From JBCCEJ01 sp039030335 (lineage in GTDB: Bacteria; Pseudomonadota; Gammaproteobacteria; HK1), in the NCBI GenBank assembly GCA_039030335.1, contig JBCCEJ010000009.1:50980-114979 (forward strand): 64,000 bases of DNA. The letters are read 5' to 3'. A program made the position numbers and the translations under genes. The notes beneath the pieces are model-generated. The model was not told where the DNA came from. It did no database searches and saw only the letters and a program-made list of their open reading frames with translations. Below, piece after piece: positions 52,597-62,994 of the stretch. Within the stretch, counting starts at the first letter, position 1; the number at the start of each line of letters is the position of its first letter.

Positions 52597-52789
52597 GGCA
52601 ATTCTCGTCTCGTCGGTCGGGGGGAAGCGGATCCCGTAGTTTTCCGCTGGTGGATCCGCGCGTGCCCGCCATGCTCCCTCCTGGAGGCCCACCGGATCAA
52701 GGCATGGCATGACACGGAGGGAGCAACCGCGCATGCGGCCGGGCGCGTTAAACTCTTCACAAAGTTCATGCTGAAGACGTCCGACGACC

Positions 52790-53695
52790 ATGGAAAAGCG
52801 CCCGTTCGGTAACACAGGTCTCGAAGTTTCCGTGATCGGATTCGGGGGCATGACGATCGGTGGTGCCTTCGGCCCGGTCGACGATCGGGAGAGCACCGCG
52901 GCACTCCATGCCGCCATCGACGGCGGCATGAACTTCATCGATACCTCCAACGCCTACGGCGAAGGGCACAGCGAATCGGTGATCGGAAAGTTCCTCACCG
53001 ACCGCCCGGATCGCGACCAGATCCTGGTCTTCTCGAAGGGCGGCAACAATATGGTGACGCGCACCCGCAACTTCGCGCCCGCCTACATCGCGAGCTGCCT
53101 GGAGGAGAGCCTCGTCCGGCTGGGGCGCAGCATCGACTTCTATATGCTGCACAATCCGAACATCGACGACATGTCGGCCGAGGACGCCTACGCCGCGCTG
53201 GAGAAGGCGCGCGATGCGGGCAAGATTCGGCACTGGGGCGTCTCGCTCAACTCCGCGGCCGAATGCGACTTCGCACTCGAGCAGGCCCGGGTAGCCGGCT
53301 TGCAGATGGAATACAATGTCGCGAACCAGTCCGCCCATGCAGCCTTCATTGCAGCCAGGCAGCGCGGCACCGCGGTGATCGCCCGGGTGCCGCTCGCGCG
53401 AGGGTTCCTGAGCGGGCGGTTCTCACCCGACCACGAGTTTGCCGAGGGTGACAGCCGGCAGCGCAATCTCAGCCGCGACAACATGTTGAAACTGGCCGGG
53501 CAGCTCGACCGGGTGGAGACAGAAGCCCGCGATCTGGGGGTTACGGCGGCCGCTCTGGCGCAGCGCTTTTGCGTATCGCACGCGGGTGTCAGTTGCGTCA
53601 TTCCGGGCATCCGCACGGCTGCGCAAGCCCGCGACAATGCACTCGCGTGTGACCCGTTACCGCCCGATGTACTGAGCCGGCTGACCGAAAGCTAA
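52790..53695 (+). CDS. Aldo/keto reductase
   Basis: A 301-residue (beta/alpha)8 barrel NADPH-dependent oxidoreductase. The catalytic tetrad Asp51, Tyr56, Lys83, His121 is visible in FIDTSNAYGEGHSE, VFSKGG and YMLHNP. The cofactor-binding C-terminal half shows VIPGIRTAAQARDNALAC. Starts at ATG 52790, divergent from the MaoC gene. Its stop overlaps that of the sulfotransferase (convergent, four bases). Confidence 0.93.
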   Translation: MEKRPFGNTGLEVSVIGFGGMTIGGAFGPVDDRESTAALHAAIDGGMNFIDTSNAYGEGHSESVIGKFLTDRPDRDQILVFSKGGNNMVTRTRNFAPAYIASCLEESLVRLGRSIDFYMLHNPNIDDMSAEDAYAALEKARDAGKIRHWGVSLNSAAECDFALEQARVAGLQMEYNVANQSAHAAFIAARQRGTAVIARVPLARGFLSGRFSPDHEFAEGDSRQRNLSRDNMLKLAGQLDRVETEARDLGVTAAALAQRFCVSHAGVSCVIPGIRTAAQARDNALACDPLPPDVLSRLTES

Positions 53696-54624
53696 CCGGC
53701 TAGCGCGCGCCGCCCCTCCGACACCCACGCGCGGCAGGCCGGCGTCATGGCGCGTGCGGCAGCTGCGTCGTAAGCCGACAGATTCTCGTCGGTGATCACG
53801 CCTTGCCAACGGCCGTTCGTACCCTTGTAGAAGAACGTACTGGCGCCGCCAGACCAGGCCTTGCCCGCGAACGGGACGTAGTTATCGCCGTCTTTTTTCA
53901 TCGCATCGAACGAGACGGCCGCTACCACGCGTTCGTGATGGTCCGGGTCCAGGTCGACCCCGATGAACGCCGCAACCTCCGCGACGATGCCTTGCGTGTC
54001 CGCCAACATGTCGGCGTAGTGGACCAGCAGCACGTTCGGTTCCAACCGGAGGTCGAACCACGATTGCATCACGTGCAGATCCGACCAGAAGGGCCATCCG
54101 TCGCTCTGCCAGTCGAACGCGCCACGCGTAGTCCACGCACGCCAGAACGCATTGACGTCGTCTGGCGCTTCGGGAATCACCACCGCATCGTGCGGCTCGT
54201 TCAGGGCACGTTCGCGCATGCTCGCGAGCGCCGCGTCGGAAAAGCCCCGGTAGTGATGCCAGAGTGACATCGCCAGATCGCGCCCGTCACGCCCGACGAC
54301 GATATAGCGGCAGTCAGCGCGCAGTGGCAGTCCATCAGCGGGCAGATGAGTTTTGATGAATCGCTGGTGCGTCTGCGATTCGAGCTCACGCTCGACCGAC
54401 TCGAGCGGGATCACGCGCGCGTCCAGCCAGGGCGAAACACTCGACACGGGTCGTTCGAGGCCATCTGGAAACACCAGATGCGCAACGATCGCCTGCATCC
54501 ACGTGGTACCGCACTTTTGCGGTGTCGCGATCACCACGTCGCCCGGGCGGTGGGTAAACCGGTCCCAACGCATGCTGTCGACGATCGGAGACCGGTAAAC
54601 CCGGCGAGGCGGAGCCTGGTGCAT
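53692..54624 (-). CDS. PAPS-dependent sulfotransferase
   Basis: A 310-residue cytosolic-type sulfotransferase. The 5'-phosphosulfate loop is TPQKCGTTWMQ (about 34-44, with catalytic Lys37), the 3'-phosphate loop is RYIVVGRDGRDLAMSLWHHY, and the C-terminal GxxGxWK-like segment is FFYKGTNGRWQGVIT. It would transfer sulfate from PAPS to an alcohol or amine of an unknown metabolite. The ATG at 54624 is chosen; a long upstream frame to 54918 has no similarity and overlaps the hydantoinase gene. Divergent from hyuA. Confidence 0.9.
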   Translation of the reverse strand: MHQAPPRRVYRSPIVDSMRWDRFTHRPGDVVIATPQKCGTTWMQAIVAHLVFPDGLERPVSSVSPWLDARVIPLESVERELESQTHQRFIKTHLPADGLPLRADCRYIVVGRDGRDLAMSLWHHYRGFSDAALASMRERALNEPHDAVVIPEAPDDVNAFWRAWTTRGAFDWQSDGWPFWSDLHVMQSWFDLRLEPNVLLVHYADMLADTQGIVAEVAAFIGVDLDPDHHERVVAAVSFDAMKKDGDNYVPFAGKAWSGGASTFFYKGTNGRWQGVITDENLSAYDAAAARAMTPACRAWVSEGRRALAG

Positions 54625-54852
54625 GCACAAATATTCCAATGCCGCGTCGCCGACGCTCGCAGCGGGGCGTGACACAAGGCAGTACTGCGTAGGCAGCACA
54701 TTACCACGCACACGATCGACGATGTCCGCCAGCTTCGCGTTGACACGCCAGGGCACCGCGCACCATGCTCGGGACGCACTTGGCGGCGTTTGCCCAGCCT
54801 GTGCCTTGCGAAGGCACGTCAAACGCCTGACACCGGGATCGGCGAGGCGGAC

Positions 54853-56934
54853 ATGGGATGGCGGATAGGTGTGGATATCGGTGGGACGTTCACCGACGTC
54901 GCGGCGATCCACGAGCAAACCGGGGCACTGGCAGTCGCGAAGGTTCCCACCACGCCGAAGGACTTCTCGGCGGGGGTGTTGACAGGCCTTGAGTCCACGC
55001 TCGCGCGCTATGCGATCGACCCGGCGTCGGTCAGTTTCTTATCTCACGCGACCACGGTCGTCACGAACGCGCTGCTGGAAGAGAAAGGCGCCGATGTCGC
55101 GCTGGTGACGACGCGGGGATTCCGCGATGTGCTGGAACTGCGGCGCTCCGCGCGAGCCGACCTGTACGACATGTTTCAGGATGCCCCCGCGACGCTGGTG
55201 CCGCGCTACCGCCGCTTCGAGGTAACCGAGCGCCTCGACGCGGCCGGAGACGTCGTCACGCCACTCGCCGAAGACGAACTCGATGCCATCATCGATGCGC
55301 TCCGCGCCGAGCGCGTGCAGGCAGTGGCTGTGAGCCTGCTCTACTCGTTCTTGAACGATCGCCACGAGCGCACCATCGGGGCCCGACTCGAAGCGGGACT
55401 GCCAGGAGTATCGATCTTCTTGTCGAGTGAGGTGCTCCCGGAAATTCGTGAGTTCGAGCGCACCAGCACCACGGCCGTATGCGCGTACGTCGGGCCGATC
55501 CTCGAGTCTTATTTGCGCCGCCTCGAGACCGCGACCTCGCGTCTCGGTCTGCCAAGGCTCTACGTGATGGGATCGTCAGGTGGGGTTTTCGACGTGGCGG
55601 AGGGCCTGAAGATGCCGGCTATGGCGGTCGAGTCCGGCCCGGCGGCCGGCGTCATCGCCGCGTCGCTGGTAGCTCGGCAGTTGGACCTTCCGCGCGTGAT
55701 GTCCTTCGATATGGGCGGAACGACGGCGAAGGCCAGTCTCGTCGAAGACGGCAAGGTCGAGACCACCGCCGAGTACGAAGTCGGCGGCAGCGGCAATGTC
55801 AGTCGCTGGCTGCATGGAACCGGCCATCCAATCCGCGTACCGGTCATCGATCTGGCCGAGGTGAGCGCTGGGGGCGGCAGCATTGCCTGGCTGGATCCAG
55901 GTGGTGCGCTGCAGGTTGGCCCGCTAAGTGCCGGCGCGGAGCCCGGACCCGCGTGTTACGGCCGCGGCGGCAACGAACCGACCGTGACCGACTGCGACCT
56001 GGTGCTCGGCTATTTGTCTCCCCGCGCGTTGCTAGACGGCGATCTCACCATGGATGCAGACGCGGCCCGGGAGGCGATCGCATCCAGGCTCGCCACTCCG
56101 CTTGGCATTGCGGTCGAAGAGGCCGCGGCCAGCGTCGTCGATGTGGTCAACGCCAGCATGGCCGAAGCACTGCGCATCGTGTCGGTCGAACGGGGACATG
56201 ACCCGCGCGAGTTCGCGCTCATCGCCTTCGGCGGCGCTGGTCCCGTGCACGCCGCCGCGCTCGCGGGTGAACTCGAAGTGCCGCGCGTCATCGTCCCTCC
56301 GGCGCCGGGCGCGTTTTCCGCGTTGGGACTCGTCGGGACCGACTTGAAGCGGGAGTATTCGCGCACGTTCTACGCAACCGTCTCCGCGACGTCCGCAGAG
56401 GCACTGTCCGCCGCCTTCGAAGAGATGGCCGGCAAGGCCGCGGAGATGATCGCCGCGGCCGGCATCGACGCTGGCCAGTGGTCACTTTCCAAGTCGGTGG
56501 ACTGCAGATACCCGCGCCAGGCTTACGAACTGAACGTGGACCTTCCAGACGCCCATATTAACGCCGACACCCTCGCTGGCCTGACCGATCGATTCCACAC
56601 ACGGCATCAGGCGACGTATGGCCATGCGCACCAGCACGAAGCGGTGCAAATCGTGAATCTTCGTCTGACCGCCGTCGGACGACTAGGCACTGTGCCGCTG
56701 ACGGCCCCGGCATCGACCAGTGCAACACACGCCGCCGCTGAGCGACGCGCGCTCTACTTCCGCGGCATCGGTACGGTAGACGCCGCGATCCACCGCAGGG
56801 ACGCGCTTGCAACGGGAGCCCGAATTGACGGGCCAGCCGTGATCGAATCGATGGATACGACGGTGCTGATCCCGCCGGGTTGGCGCGCCCTTCTCGATGT
56901 GGCTGGCTTTCTGCATCTGGAGCAAAGCGCATGA
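54853..56934 (+). CDS. Hydantoinase/oxoprolinase subunit A
   Basis: A 693-residue ATP-binding subunit of the HyuA type. Start MGWRIGVDIGGTFTDVAAIHEQTG with phosphate-binding DIGGTFTD, then LSHATTVVTNALLEEKGADVALVTTRGFRDVLELRRSARADLYDMF, and later the second ASKHA element FDMGGTTAKASLV and GAEPGPACYGRGGNEPTVTD. It opens rings or carboxylates amides with ATP, depending on the partner. The ATG at 54853 sits behind GAGGCGG. It overlaps hyuB by four bases. Confidence 0.94.
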   Translation: MGWRIGVDIGGTFTDVAAIHEQTGALAVAKVPTTPKDFSAGVLTGLESTLARYAIDPASVSFLSHATTVVTNALLEEKGADVALVTTRGFRDVLELRRSARADLYDMFQDAPATLVPRYRRFEVTERLDAAGDVVTPLAEDELDAIIDALRAERVQAVAVSLLYSFLNDRHERTIGARLEAGLPGVSIFLSSEVLPEIREFERTSTTAVCAYVGPILESYLRRLETATSRLGLPRLYVMGSSGGVFDVAEGLKMPAMAVESGPAAGVIAASLVARQLDLPRVMSFDMGGTTAKASLVEDGKVETTAEYEVGGSGNVSRWLHGTGHPIRVPVIDLAEVSAGGGSIAWLDPGGALQVGPLSAGAEPGPACYGRGGNEPTVTDCDLVLGYLSPRALLDGDLTMDADAAREAIASRLATPLGIAVEEAAASVVDVVNASMAEALRIVSVERGHDPREFALIAFGGAGPVHAAALAGELEVPRVIVPPAPGAFSALGLVGTDLKREYSRTFYATVSATSAEALSAAFEEMAGKAAEMIAAAGIDAGQWSLSKSVDCRYPRQAYELNVDLPDAHINADTLAGLTDRFHTRHQATYGHAHQHEAVQIVNLRLTAVGRLGTVPLTAPASTSATHAAAERRALYFRGIGTVDAAIHRRDALATGARIDGPAVIESMDTTVLIPPGWRALLDVAGFLHLEQSA

Positions 56935-58667
56935 ACGCCCGATCCGAATCGGACCAACAGCGGCGCGAAGAAACCTGGCGCCAGCGCGACCCGGCCACCT
57001 TTCAGGTCGTCAAGAACGCGCTGTACGCGGTTGCGGAAGAGATGAAGGTCGTGCTGGCAAAGACGGCCTACTCGCCCATCTTGAAAGTGGCGGGCGACTA
57101 TTCGTGCGGCGTGTTCGACGTACACGGCGAAATGGTCGCCCAAGGCCCGGACCTGCCCATCCACCTCGGTTCGATGCCAGATGCGGTGAAGGCCCTTATC
57201 GCGGCCCATGATGCGATTCACCCCGAGGACGTGTTCATTCACAACGACCCGTACTTCGGGGGCACGCATCTGCCCGACGTCAATGTCGTGACACCAGCGT
57301 TCAGTGACGGCGATCTGCTGGGCTTCGCCTGCGTGCGGGCTCACTGGCCGGACGTCGGCAGCGCGACCCCAGGCAGTTATGGTGCCGTCACCGAGATTTT
57401 TGGCGAAGGACTGCGTCTGCCGCCCGTGCGGCTGTATTCACGAGGCGAACTGAACGAAGACGTTGCGAACATCGTCTTTTGTAACGTACGCGCGCCCGAA
57501 GACCGGCGCGGTGACCTGTCGGCGCAGGTCGCCGCCAATCTCCGGGCCGTGCAGCGCCTGAGCGCGCTGGCGGGAAAACATGGGACCGGCAAGCTGAAGG
57601 CCATCATGGCGGAGGTCATGGACTACTCCGAGGACATGATGCGCGCGATGCTGGCCGAGCTACCCGACGGCGAAAGCACGTTCGAGGAACTGTGCGATGG
57701 CGACGGAATTCTGACCGACGACGGCGTAGAGGAACCGTTTAAGGTGCGCCTTGCGATCGTCAAGCGTAAAGACGGCCTTGCGGTCGACTTTACAGGCTCC
57801 GATCCGCAAGTGCCGGGCCCGATGAATGCGCCGCTCGCGGTCACGGCGTCTGGTATCTACACGGCCGTCAAGATGGTGGCCGACCCCACCAATCTCATCC
57901 CGCCCAATTCCGGCTGCTGGCGCCCGGTCTCCGTGACCGCCCCAACCGCGTCAGTGGTCAACTGCGTCATGCCAGCGCCGGTAGTCTATGCGAACCATGA
58001 GATGTCGCACCGCGTCTGCGACATGTTCTTCGGCGCGTTCGCGCACCTGGCACCGGACAATGTCATGACCTGCTCGCAAGGCACCTCCGCAATCCTGACG
58101 CTGGGCGGAACCGACTATCGCAATGGCGCCACCTACGTCAGCTACGAATCCTTGAAAGGCGGGTTTGGTGCCAGGCCGAACAAAGACGGTATCAGCGGTC
58201 TGTCGAGCGGCATCGCGAACACGATGAACACGCCGGTCGAGATCCTCGAGATGAGCTTTCCGTTCCGGGTAGAACGCTACGAGCTGATCGCCGACTCGGG
58301 TGGCGCGGGTCAGCACCGGGGTGGGCTCGGGGTACGCCGTACGTGGCGCCTGCTCGGCAACGACGCGCGCGCGAGCGTGTGCTGCGAACGAACGCTCACT
58401 CCACCTTTCGGGCTGTTCGGTGGCCACGCGGGAAAGCCAGCCCGGATCACGTTGACAACGCCCGACGGCACCACGCAGGTGTTGAACTCCAAGGGTCCGT
58501 TTACCGCGCCGGCCGATGCTCGTATCGACTATGTGGTACCGGGGGCGGGCGGTTATGGAGATCCGCTGATGCGCAACCGTCACCAGATCCGGGACGACGT
58601 GCGCAACGGGTACGTCTCACCCACTGCTGCCAGCGACCTCTACGGGCTGGACGAAACGGATCTTTGA
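56931..58667 (+). CDS. Hydantoinase/oxoprolinase subunit B
   Basis: A 578-residue subunit B. Family marks: DPATFQVVKNALYAVAEEMKVVLAKTAYSPILKVAGDYSCGVFD, EMVAQGPDLPIHLGSMPDAVK, HNDPYFGGTHLPDVNVVTPAF, and the C-terminal GGAGQHRGGLGVRRTWRLL. With subunit A it forms an ATP-dependent hydantoinase, 5-oxoprolinase or acetone-carboxylase-like enzyme; N-methylhydantoin is one known substrate class. Start at ATG 56931 (ATGA overlap with hyuA). The proximity of gamma-glutamylcyclotransferase-like protein at 28551, which makes 5-oxoproline, is too remote to count as the same operon. Confidence 0.94.
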   Translation: MNARSESDQQRREETWRQRDPATFQVVKNALYAVAEEMKVVLAKTAYSPILKVAGDYSCGVFDVHGEMVAQGPDLPIHLGSMPDAVKALIAAHDAIHPEDVFIHNDPYFGGTHLPDVNVVTPAFSDGDLLGFACVRAHWPDVGSATPGSYGAVTEIFGEGLRLPPVRLYSRGELNEDVANIVFCNVRAPEDRRGDLSAQVAANLRAVQRLSALAGKHGTGKLKAIMAEVMDYSEDMMRAMLAELPDGESTFEELCDGDGILTDDGVEEPFKVRLAIVKRKDGLAVDFTGSDPQVPGPMNAPLAVTASGIYTAVKMVADPTNLIPPNSGCWRPVSVTAPTASVVNCVMPAPVVYANHEMSHRVCDMFFGAFAHLAPDNVMTCSQGTSAILTLGGTDYRNGATYVSYESLKGGFGARPNKDGISGLSSGIANTMNTPVEILEMSFPFRVERYELIADSGGAGQHRGGLGVRRTWRLLGNDARASVCCERTLTPPFGLFGGHAGKPARITLTTPDGTTQVLNSKGPFTAPADARIDYVVPGAGGYGDPLMRNRHQIRDDVRNGYVSPTAASDLYGLDETDL

Positions 58668-58732
58668 TAAAACGTAAGGTGGCGTATCCGATAAACGACC
58701 TTGCTCTCGTCATCGATTGACTGGCTGGACTT

Positions 58733-61700
58733 TCAGGCCGCCTTGACGCGGTAGAACATTGCGTAGAGCGATGGCGCGATAAACAACGTCAACACCGTGC
58801 CGACGATGAGCCCGCCTGCGATCACGACCGCCAGGTCGTAGAACAGCACGTCTTTGGAGACAATGATCGGCGCCAGGCCAAGCGCGGTGGTACACGTCGT
58901 CATGACGATCGGGCGAAGCCGGCGCACGCCGGCTTCGACGATCGCGTCGAACTCTGCACGCCCGGCAGCCAGTTCAACCTCGATGCGGTCGAGCAGTACG
59001 ATCGCGTTGTTGATGACGATACCGGCGAGCGCCAGGAAGCCCAGTATGCCCATGAAGCTGAAATTCGCGCCGGGGAAGATCAGCAGACCGGCCGAGACGC
59101 CGGTGATGACCAGCGGAATGGTCAGCAGGATGATGACCGGCTTTCTGAAACTGTCGAACTGCCAGATGAGCACCAGCACCATCAGCGCGAACGCGAGCGG
59201 CAGGTTGGCAAACAGATTGCCTTGCGCGTCGGATGAACCCTCGATCTCACCGCCTTTCTCGATGACGTAGCCGGCTGGCAGTCCGGCGCGCACTTCGGCG
59301 AGCGCCGTGGCGACGGCCGCGTCCAGTTCACTCGCCGTCAGACTGGACGACTTGCCAGAGACCGTCATCACACGCCTCAGGTCGCGCCGCTTGATGCGCG
59401 AATAGCCGACCTTGCCATCGAACTGCGCTACCTGCAGCAGCGGGACCGCCGATTTACCCACCACACCGACGTTCAGCGTGCGGACGCGGTCGATGTTCGT
59501 GCGCTGGTCGCCCTCGGCACGCAGCACAACCGGTATCGTCACGTCGTCGACCCGGAAGTTCGTGACGGTGTTGCCGGCCAGCTGCGTGTTGAGTGCGTTG
59601 GCGATATCCTCGGAAGAAATTCCGGCGCGGCGCGCAGCGTTCTGATCGACGATCACCTGCAGCGCGACGGTGGGATTCTCCCAATCCGATTTGATACCCG
59701 TCGTGTCGGGCGCGGTGCGCAGCGCAGCCATCAGCTGGTCGGCGGCATCGGACAAAACGGCGCTGTCCGGCCCCACAATGCGAAACTCGACCAGTCCGGA
59801 CTCCGACGGCCCCATCGACATTTCCTTCGGCGTGACCCGGGCCTCGGGGATCGCGCCAAGCGCCCAGAACTTGAGCCGCTCGCGCACTGTTACGACGTCG
59901 CGCGACTGCTTGACGTTGACGATCATGTACGCGTTGTTGGCATAGCCGTCGACCGGTGCGAGCGCCAGGTAAAAGCGCGGGCCGCCTGACGCGACATAGC
60001 CGACGACGTTGTCGACCTCCGGGTTCTTCTGGTCGTCCAGCAACCATTCGGTGATACGTGCGATCGCCGCCGACGTCGCAACGGTGTTCGCACCTACCGG
60101 CAGTTCGACGATGACCTGCAGCTGCGTGCGTTCCGACGCCGGGAAAAAGGTCTTGCCAACAAACTGGAACAGCCATCCGCCGAACACGAGGAAGCCGATA
60201 GCGGCTACCACCACCAGCCAGCGGAACCGGATGGCGAATCCGAGCATGCGTCGATAGCCGTTGTAGTACCAGCGCTCGTAGGCGGCCTCTTCGTCCTGCG
60301 GATCGCCAGCCTTCATGAACCAGACGCAGAACAGGAGCAGCACGGTTAACGCCACCACCCACGAGATCGCGAGTGCAATGGCAATGACCAGCGAGATGGA
60401 CCGTGTGTACTCACCAGCGCCTCCCGAGGCGAGCATCAGCGGCATGAACGCAAGAATCGTCGTCAGTGATGCCGCGAGCAGCGGCAGTATCAACGCCCGG
60501 CCAGACTCGATCGCCGCCTGAACGCGTTCTTGTCCACGCTGGATCCTGCCTTGTAGATCTTCGGCGACCACGATGCCGTTATCGATCAGCAAGCCGAGCG
60601 AAATTATCAGAGACGCGAGCGACATGCGCTCCAGCTCAATACCGGTCTGTCGCATGACCAGCGTCGAGATCAGCATCACCAGAGGCACCATCGCACCGAC
60701 GATCAGTCCGGTGCGCAACCCGAGGAACGCGATCACGACGAGCAGGACAATGAGGCAGGTTTGCCAGAGATTATTCAGAACGCTGTAGACGGCGTCGTTT
60801 ATCTCGTTTTGCTGAAACGTGATGAAGTCGAACTCGAATCCCCAGGGCAATTCGCCCTGATACTGCTCTACGACGGCCTGCAACGTCGCACTGAAAATCT
60901 TCGAATCGACCTGATCGATCATCGACACACTCATCACGATCGCCGGCTTGCCGTCATAAAACGCCGGCTTCTCCGCCGGCTCCGCGTAGCCGAGTCGAAT
61001 ATCCGCGATATCGCGCAGATAGATCGTGGTGGGTGGGTCGCCGTCGATGCGCACCGAGAGACCGGAGATATCGCCCAGACCGCCGAAGTCGCCGGTCGGC
61101 TCAATCGTCATCGTCGTGCCATCAGCCTCGACGCGCCCGCCGGGTAGGATGACGTTCTGGCGCGTGATCGAGCTGATGATCGAGTTTGGATCGATCCCCA
61201 GCTGACTCACGCGAATGTTGTCGAACTCGACGAACACGCGCTGTTCTTCAACACCGAACAGATCGACCTTGCGCACGCCGGGTACGGTCGCGTAGATGAT
61301 GCGGCGAAGCTCTTTGGCGGCCTCGCGCATCTCGTAGTTCTCAAAGCCTTCCGCAGTTATGGCGATGGTCGCCATCGCGACGTTGCCCTGGTCATCGAAT
61401 ACAAACGGGCCCAGCGTGCCGGACGGCAGGTCCGCGCGCACATCATCCATTTTGTTCCGCAGATCCGCCCAGATATTCGTCATGTCGGCGTACTGCTCTT
61501 GAATTTCCACCTTGATGAGCGCCTTGCCGTTCGACGAGGTCGACTCGATGTGCCAGACCTCGGGGATTTCGCGGATTTTCTCTTCTAGTTTGCGAGTGAT
61601 CAGATTTTCGACCCGCTCAGCCGACATACCCGGGAACTGCGCGGTGACGTTGGCGCTGCGAATAGTAATTGCCGGGTCTTCGCGCGACGGATGCGTCAGG

Positions 61701-61783
61701 AAGCTGAGCGGTCCGGCGAACAGGCATACCAGCACGGCCGCGACCATCAAGGTGCGATTGTTCAGGGCAAAGCTTGTCAGCAT
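58733..61783 (-). CDS. RND efflux transporter
   Basis: A 1016-residue inner-membrane pump of the HAE1-like RND superfamily, 12 helices and two large periplasmic porter loops. In TM4, where AcrB has two adjacent proton-relay aspartates, it reads GLLIDNGIVVAED (Asp401, Asn402); in TM10, where AcrB has a lysine, it reads GIVINNAIVLLDR. So the relay is altered, as in some other RND subgroups, and the pump may differ in coupling. It starts at ATG 61783, ten bases after the adaptor gene. No outer-membrane channel gene is in the window. Confidence 0.93.
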   Translation of the reverse strand: MLTSFALNNRTLMVAAVLVCLFAGPLSFLTHPSREDPAITIRSANVTAQFPGMSAERVENLITRKLEEKIREIPEVWHIESTSSNGKALIKVEIQEQYADMTNIWADLRNKMDDVRADLPSGTLGPFVFDDQGNVAMATIAITAEGFENYEMREAAKELRRIIYATVPGVRKVDLFGVEEQRVFVEFDNIRVSQLGIDPNSIISSITRQNVILPGGRVEADGTTMTIEPTGDFGGLGDISGLSVRIDGDPPTTIYLRDIADIRLGYAEPAEKPAFYDGKPAIVMSVSMIDQVDSKIFSATLQAVVEQYQGELPWGFEFDFITFQQNEINDAVYSVLNNLWQTCLIVLLVVIAFLGLRTGLIVGAMVPLVMLISTLVMRQTGIELERMSLASLIISLGLLIDNGIVVAEDLQGRIQRGQERVQAAIESGRALILPLLAASLTTILAFMPLMLASGGAGEYTRSISLVIAIALAISWVVALTVLLLFCVWFMKAGDPQDEEAAYERWYYNGYRRMLGFAIRFRWLVVVAAIGFLVFGGWLFQFVGKTFFPASERTQLQVIVELPVGANTVATSAAIARITEWLLDDQKNPEVDNVVGYVASGGPRFYLALAPVDGYANNAYMIVNVKQSRDVVTVRERLKFWALGAIPEARVTPKEMSMGPSESGLVEFRIVGPDSAVLSDAADQLMAALRTAPDTTGIKSDWENPTVALQVIVDQNAARRAGISSEDIANALNTQLAGNTVTNFRVDDVTIPVVLRAEGDQRTNIDRVRTLNVGVVGKSAVPLLQVAQFDGKVGYSRIKRRDLRRVMTVSGKSSSLTASELDAAVATALAEVRAGLPAGYVIEKGGEIEGSSDAQGNLFANLPLAFALMVLVLIWQFDSFRKPVIILLTIPLVITGVSAGLLIFPGANFSFMGILGFLALAGIVINNAIVLLDRIEVELAAGRAEFDAIVEAGVRRLRPIVMTTCTTALGLAPIIVSKDVLFYDLAVVIAGGLIVGTVLTLFIAPSLYAMFYRVKAA

Positions 61784-61793
61784 GCTGGCAGCA

Positions 61794-62894
61794 TCACTTC
61801 AGCAAATTGATGTCGAAGAGCGTGACCTTCATGCCATCGTGCAGGAAGCTCACTCCGGCGGTCGCGATGATCTCTCCTTCTTTCAGGTCGCCGACGACGC
61901 TCAGGCTGTTGTTCTCGACGTTGGTCACGCGAACGGTGCGTTGCGACAGCGTCTCAGTGCCGGGGTCGAATACGAAGACCAGTGAGTCCTCCGACCCCAC
62001 GCGTGGCCGTAGGGCAGACATCGGCACCAGAAATGCCTTCCCGGTGGACTCGGTCGCGAACCGGAACACCAGTTCGGCGCTCATCCCGGAACGCAAACCG
62101 GGTGGCGCCTGGTCGAGGCGTATTTCGATCGGATACGCATTGGCAGCGCCGGTCAGCGGCGCAATTTCATCGACAATCCCTTTGACCGAGGCGCCGCCGA
62201 GTGGCGGAAAGCTGATATCCACGGAACTGCCGAGGGAGACGGTATTGATCAATGTTTCCGGCAGCGATGCTTCAACCTTGTCTTCACCTCTACTCTGCAC
62301 GGCGTAGATGGTCTGCCCGCCGGTCACCTCCTGATAGACCTCGACCTCCTGCCGCGCAATGACGCCCGGGAACGGCGCTTTCAGATCGGTCTTGGCGAGG
62401 TCGCGACGCGCCAGGTCGAGTTGGCTTCTCGCAACACCAAGCGCCCCTTCCGCATTCTTGAACGCGGCTTCAGCGGTATCGAACTCGGCTTGCGTGACAT
62501 ACCCCTGGCGTCTCAGCTTGCGCTGCTGCTCGAACTTCTTGCGCGCGTCGTCCAACGTGGCCTCTGCCTGTACGATGGAATTTTCCGACTGCGCCAGGCG
62601 CAGACGTGAGGGTTCCGGGTCGAGCCTGGCGATCAGTTCCCCAGTCTCCACAGCGTCACCGACATTGCGCAGCAGTTCGATGACCTGCCCGTTGATCTCG
62701 AAGCCGACGTTGGTCGTTAGTGCAGCGGTGACCACGCCGGCAATGCGCCGCTGTTGCAATCCGGCGCGCTGATCGAGGGTCATATGCTTGATAGCCCGAA
62801 TCGTCGGCTTGGACTCGGTGACGGCCTGCTCGGCTTCGCAGCCGGTCAGTGATAGCGCGGCGATCGCAATACAAAGGTCTCGAACACGCAACAT
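61794..62894 (-). CDS. RND membrane-fusion (adaptor) lipoprotein
   Basis: A 366-residue periplasmic adaptor. Lipobox LSLTGC puts lipid on Cys19. The order barrel-sandwich (NVGFEINGQVIELLRNVGDAVETGELIARLD), alpha-hairpin with coiled-coil heptads (about 105-175, QSENSIVQAEATLDDARKKFEQQRKLRRQ), second half-lipoyl (TDLKAPFPGVIARQEVEVYQEV), beta-barrel and membrane-proximal domains follows the family. Start at ATG 62894. It is co-transcribed with the pump. Confidence 0.95.
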   Translation of the reverse strand: MLRVRDLCIAIAALSLTGCEAEQAVTESKPTIRAIKHMTLDQRAGLQQRRIAGVVTAALTTNVGFEINGQVIELLRNVGDAVETGELIARLDPEPSRLRLAQSENSIVQAEATLDDARKKFEQQRKLRRQGYVTQAEFDTAEAAFKNAEGALGVARSQLDLARRDLAKTDLKAPFPGVIARQEVEVYQEVTGGQTIYAVQSRGEDKVEASLPETLINTVSLGSSVDISFPPLGGASVKGIVDEIAPLTGAANAYPIEIRLDQAPPGLRSGMSAELVFRFATESTGKAFLVPMSALRPRVGSEDSLVFVFDPGTETLSQRTVRVTNVENNSLSVVGDLKEGEIIATAGVSFLHDGMKVTLFDINLLK

Positions 62895-62994
62895 TGCTGA
62901 ATCAACCCCCTGGTGAAGCGATACGCGCCGGCGGCGCGTCGAGCGGCAATTCTACCGGGCCTGGCGGTCGAGCCCAATGCATTCGGCGAGGAGA

